Shown here one piece after another: positions 60,414-64,000 of a stretch of 64,000 nucleotides of DNA. Below the pieces are notes generated by a model. The model was given only the letters and a program-made list of their open reading frames with translations, was not told the DNA's origin and ran no database searches. The translations under genes were made by a program, and so were the position numbers. Origin of the DNA: Paralichthys olivaceus (Eukaryota > Chordata > Actinopteri > Pleuronectiformes > Paralichthyidae); assembly GCF_024713975.1 (NCBI RefSeq), contig NC_091102.1:8809001-8873000 (forward strand), in the 5' to 3' direction. Within the stretch, counting starts at the first letter, position 1. Every line of letters starts with the position of its first letter.

Positions 60414-62310
60414 CTGAACCTGGCACTAACCTAAGTGGGAATAGTGTGGGTGCTTTTTATGAAGCTGAAAGGTGCGTGGGTGGTTTGGGTGCTGTTAACA
60501 AACTGTCTGTAATATTTACAGTTGTCTTTGGTAGTTCTCTAACAAGGATCTAAGCTTATTCTAATCATTTTTTTAAATGATTAAAGCTTCTATTGTCTTC
60601 TTTATGACTATGACGCTTATTTGGCACTGCTGTGTCCATTTTGTACAGTGCTTAGTGTTAATCCTGCAGAATATCTACTGGGAGTTTTAGAATCAATGTA
60701 CTCCAAGTGAATTTTAATATTTGCCTTATTTGACATACGCACTTGTCTTTTTGTATGGTAGAAAACATGTAATGTGTGGTTTTAAACCTTTTTTATTTCT
60801 GTTGATGAGTGTTAGCATACATGTCTGTAGTAACTGAAACAAACTTTAGGTTTTAGACCTTGAAAGTTTTGTACACTATGATTATTACAACAATTATATT
60901 ATTACAATTGCAATTATGAATTATGTTATTACTATTTAGTTTTAATGTGTCCTGAACCGTCTTTTCAAGGTTAGCAACTTAACTGATAAATGTCCAAATG
61001 ATTTTTTTCTGTAGAAAGTATTCTATTCAAGTGTCTCCTTAAGAAGGGGATCTGTCTGATTGACTCATTTATAAAATAATAGTAAATATAAAATGTTGCT
61101 TCTCCGCTGGTGTTTGTTTATGGTGATTGATTATATTCACTGGTTTGATTTATCCTCTTGGAGGCTTTTCATCAAAAATAATTGTGTCTAGCTTACAGTT
61201 AACACCTGGTATTTCATATTTACATATTTTGTGGCACATAGAATGGAGTGGATAAACTTTGTTTTTAAGATTTTTTTTAAGCTAAACTTAATATTGTGTG
61301 GTATTTCTTGTCATTTTTCATTGGCTGTTACTTGTGTGTTTTGTCCCTGATGACCATATTCTAGTCAAATACCTCTAGCTGTACTGGTATTTTTTAATGG
61401 TTTAAAGTTTTGGTTGGTATGGTTTTTCTACTACTGTGGTTTGTCTTTTTCTCTTAATCTACTTCTATTCTCTTCATAAGAAACAAAGTTCCAATGTTCA
61501 TGATTCTGTATCAATTTACATTTTATGTAGATTTCATTTTATGTTTCACATCGTTGAAAAGTGTGTCCAACATAATACATGGATCATTGCATCGCTGACA
61601 GTAAGCCTCTTTAGTAATCTGTTTTGAGTTGACTATGCGTCAATGTACCTTTTAGTGTCATTTAATCCTGTTTCAAGTGCAACTTTTATAAACCTACCAA
61701 ATGTGTCTTAGTGTGCAAAAAATGTAAGTGACAAAAACACAAAATAAGTTTTACATCTTGAAAATGTTTGTGCAGTGAATAGCACTTCTCTTTATAGACG
61801 GAGTAAATCATCTTAGCCACATAGTGAAGTACATTTTCAGTTAGGTGCTTATCAGCAGAGGACGATGATGCAAAGCAGACAGTGCACTTCAGCCGTTAGG
61901 ATTAGCACATTACTAGATTAGTACACTCATGACACTTTCAAGGGTAATTTAACCAGGTTAATAAAATGACTGGAATTCTGGATTGTGCTCATTCTTTCCA
62001 GAGTGGAAGGTGACCAGATCTGAACAACAGCCGCCACCAGAAGAAAAAGGGTAAAGCGAAGTAAACAATGTCGTGTTTTGTAATTTAATAGAGGTGTTAA
62101 ATGATCTCAGTCTGAAAAATGTGGTCATAATGTGACCTGGATAAATGATGCACAACATATGGAAGATCAATAAGTAGTGATTGCTGTATGCGAATGAGCT
62201 TTAAAAATCTTTCTCTCTTTCTTCCTTTCTGAGAGAATATACATTGTCATTTTTATGGATTTTATTTTTAAGAGACTGGAAATAAAGAGAGACAAAAAAG
62301 ACAAACGTGT
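60414..62310 (+). other. slc5a3: slc5a3 3'UTR (probable)
   Basis: AT-rich with no further coding exon. AATAAA at 62281-62286 followed by a GT-rich CATTCTTTATGTTGTG is the best poly(A) site I see. An ATTAAA at 60580 could serve a shorter form. The extent is inferred. Confidence 0.45.
62281..62286 (+). terminator. slc5a3: Polyadenylation signal AATAAA, probably slc5a3
   Basis: A canonical hexamer about 1.87 kb past the stop, with a T/G-rich element 30-50 nt downstream. Confidence 0.45.
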
Positions 62311-64000
62311 TCTCATTCTTTATGTTGTGACACTGTTTACTTTCTCATCAAACTGGCTAACATAAAGTCAATTTTGTGTGATGCAAGTTTTTATTTTAAT
62401 GTCATTATTTCCTGTAAATTCAGGTGATTTATTGACTTGCAGTGAATTAAAGAATGTTGCTAAATCAGAAACATTCTTTATTCATCATGTGATTATCCCC
62501 TGGATACAAGTTGTCAGGAATCAAAGCATCTGTTTTAAAGAAATAGTCGAATTATTCAAAGTTAGACCAGATAACACATTGCAATTTATCTAATGTGGTT
62601 ATGTTGTTATTGACATTCACTTTACAACTTCTGAATAACCACATTGTTCTCCAAGTGACATTTTGCAACTTGGTTTGATATTAAGTGATTAAAATGTTGT
62701 TTTCAAAACTCAAAGGAATTACTTGGTTTGGATAGTAATAAAATTACCCTCCTATTCAGTTTTTTTCTTTATATTTTGGGGCTTTCTGTTACTGCTTGCC
62801 AGGATTATATAAAATCCCAGCAAGGCTTTATTAACCTGATCAGAGCCAAAAGAGTTTTGGGCGATACCAGGATTCTTTTCACAAGATTCAACCAATCAAA
62901 AAGCCAGGATCAGTGCCACAAATCTCAAATTCTTACCAGTTAATCGGTCCATACAGTCAGACGTTTTTCATAGGGTTGGTTAATGTGATGTGTAATACAC
63001 TGTTTACAAGAGTGACAAATGCAACACTGCAGAATAAATCTCATTTAGTCAGAGGTTGGCATTTAGAGTCCGTGTTCCGTGTTTGCATTTAGACAGTGAC
63101 TCATATCAATGAGGGGAAATGTGTGAGTCGCAGCATCAGAATAAACTGGGAAAATGACCTGAAGGTTTGTAACAGGTGTCTTGAGCGAAGCATGTAAATA
63201 AGTAACTTTGTTAGTTTGCTAAATGGAAAGCTTTAGTTTATTGTGACCTGAAAGCCCGACCTTCAGTTTCTCACATGGTCAAAACAAAAAGCTCTTGCAC
63301 ACATGCTGCTAACTCATATTAATATAAATCATGGGGGTTATTCATTTAACTTTTGTTTGACAAGTATCACGCCCCATTACACCCTTGGGGCATATATCAT
63401 TTAAATGACGTTGAAATACTTTGAAGTATTGTTACTGAATAGATCAAACATTGGCATCTTCTTTTTTGCTACTCAGGTATGGTTTGGTGGAAAATTACAA
63501 AGAGCATTTATTTAAATTCTGTACAAAAACTGACAAAATGTTGAAGTTAGCGTCAAAAATAGGAAAACAAACTATACTGTTACTTAAATAAAGTAATTAT
63601 AATGATTCATGTTTTTCTGTTACAATAAAATACAAGTATTTATGCTCAGCAATGCTTTAAACTTAATGCTAATGCATCTTAATTTAGCATTCTGATATTT
63701 TGCAAGAAGTAAAATGAAAACAAAACTATGGCTAAGAAAAATAGGATAGTCATAGTTCTGTTTTAAAGGTTTGACCTGATGCTGCCCAGGGGAAAGCCAG
63801 GGGATTACCAAAGCCATTGGTGTTAATTCTGAGGGGAACATGAATGCCTGTCCCAAATGTCACAGCAATGCATCACACAGTTGTTGACATCTTTCACTCG
63901 AAACCACAAGGGTGAGAGTCATGAGAGGAAAAATCAGTGAATCACAAAAGTCATGAGGAGACATCATCCGGGCAACATGAATGTTTGAGTAAAATCTTAG
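62311..64000. other. Intergenic DNA, no gene seen
   Basis: AT-rich with only short chance ORFs. Nothing resembling mrps6 or another 21q22 gene was recognised before the window ends. Confidence 0.55.

Noticed and set aside
54600..64000. An mrps6 gene sharing its first exon with slc5a3
   Set aside because: Known in mammals, but no mitochondrial S6 coding exon was recognised in exon 1 or downstream in this window.
1..64000. CRISPR arrays, operons, bacterial or plasmid features
   Set aside because: Spliced vertebrate genes throughout; the tandem repeats are microsatellites or degenerate arrays without spacers.

Overview
This is vertebrate nuclear DNA, most likely from a percomorph teleost fish. 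Genes are split into many short exons, introns are compact, and the introns carry SINE-like and MITE-like repeats typical of teleosts. The gene content (chaf1b, morc3, dop1b, slc5a3) corresponds to human chromosome 21q22. All coordinates are window positions. Exon models were built by hand by matching splice sites to reading frame. In all three complete multi-exon genes the summed exon lengths divide by three and end at a stop codon.

Layout. (1) 1-3526, minus strand: the 5' part of a gene joining an integrase-type H2C2 zinc-binding domain to a BTB domain and a long basic, Ser/Pro-rich tail. It is cut by the left window edge. A CpG-rich promoter follows to about 4.7 kb, then AT-rich intergenic DNA. 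(2) 6682-13245, minus: chaf1b, the CAF-1 p60 WD40 histone chaperone subunit, 13 coding exons, 614 aa. (3) 15492-24247, minus: morc3, a GHKL ATPase/CW-domain chromatin protein, 19 coding exons, 1075 aa. It has two introns of the minor-spliceosome (U12) type, one of them AT-AC. (4) 26322-42828, minus: dop1b (dopey2), 37 coding exons, 2312 aa, with a non-coding first exon near 45.8 kb. (5) About 46.2-54.5 kb: a gene-poor stretch with repeats, a perfect hairpin and tonicity-element-like motifs. (6) 54.6-62.3 kb, plus: slc5a3, the sodium/myo-inositol cotransporter, with a non-coding first exon, a 3.1-kb intron, a single coding exon (58278-60413) and a long 3'UTR.

The chaf1b, morc3 and dop1b genes lie head-to-tail on one strand in the same relative order as in human. 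chaf1b and morc3 act on chromatin, dop1b in endosome-Golgi membrane traffic and slc5a3 in osmolyte uptake, so this is conserved synteny rather than a pathway cluster. The points most worth a second look are the H2C2-BTB fusion gene, the two U12 introns of morc3, a GC-AG intron in chaf1b, a hAT-like MITE nested in an older repeat with an intact 8-bp target duplication, and a perfect 22-bp hairpin at 51.5 kb.
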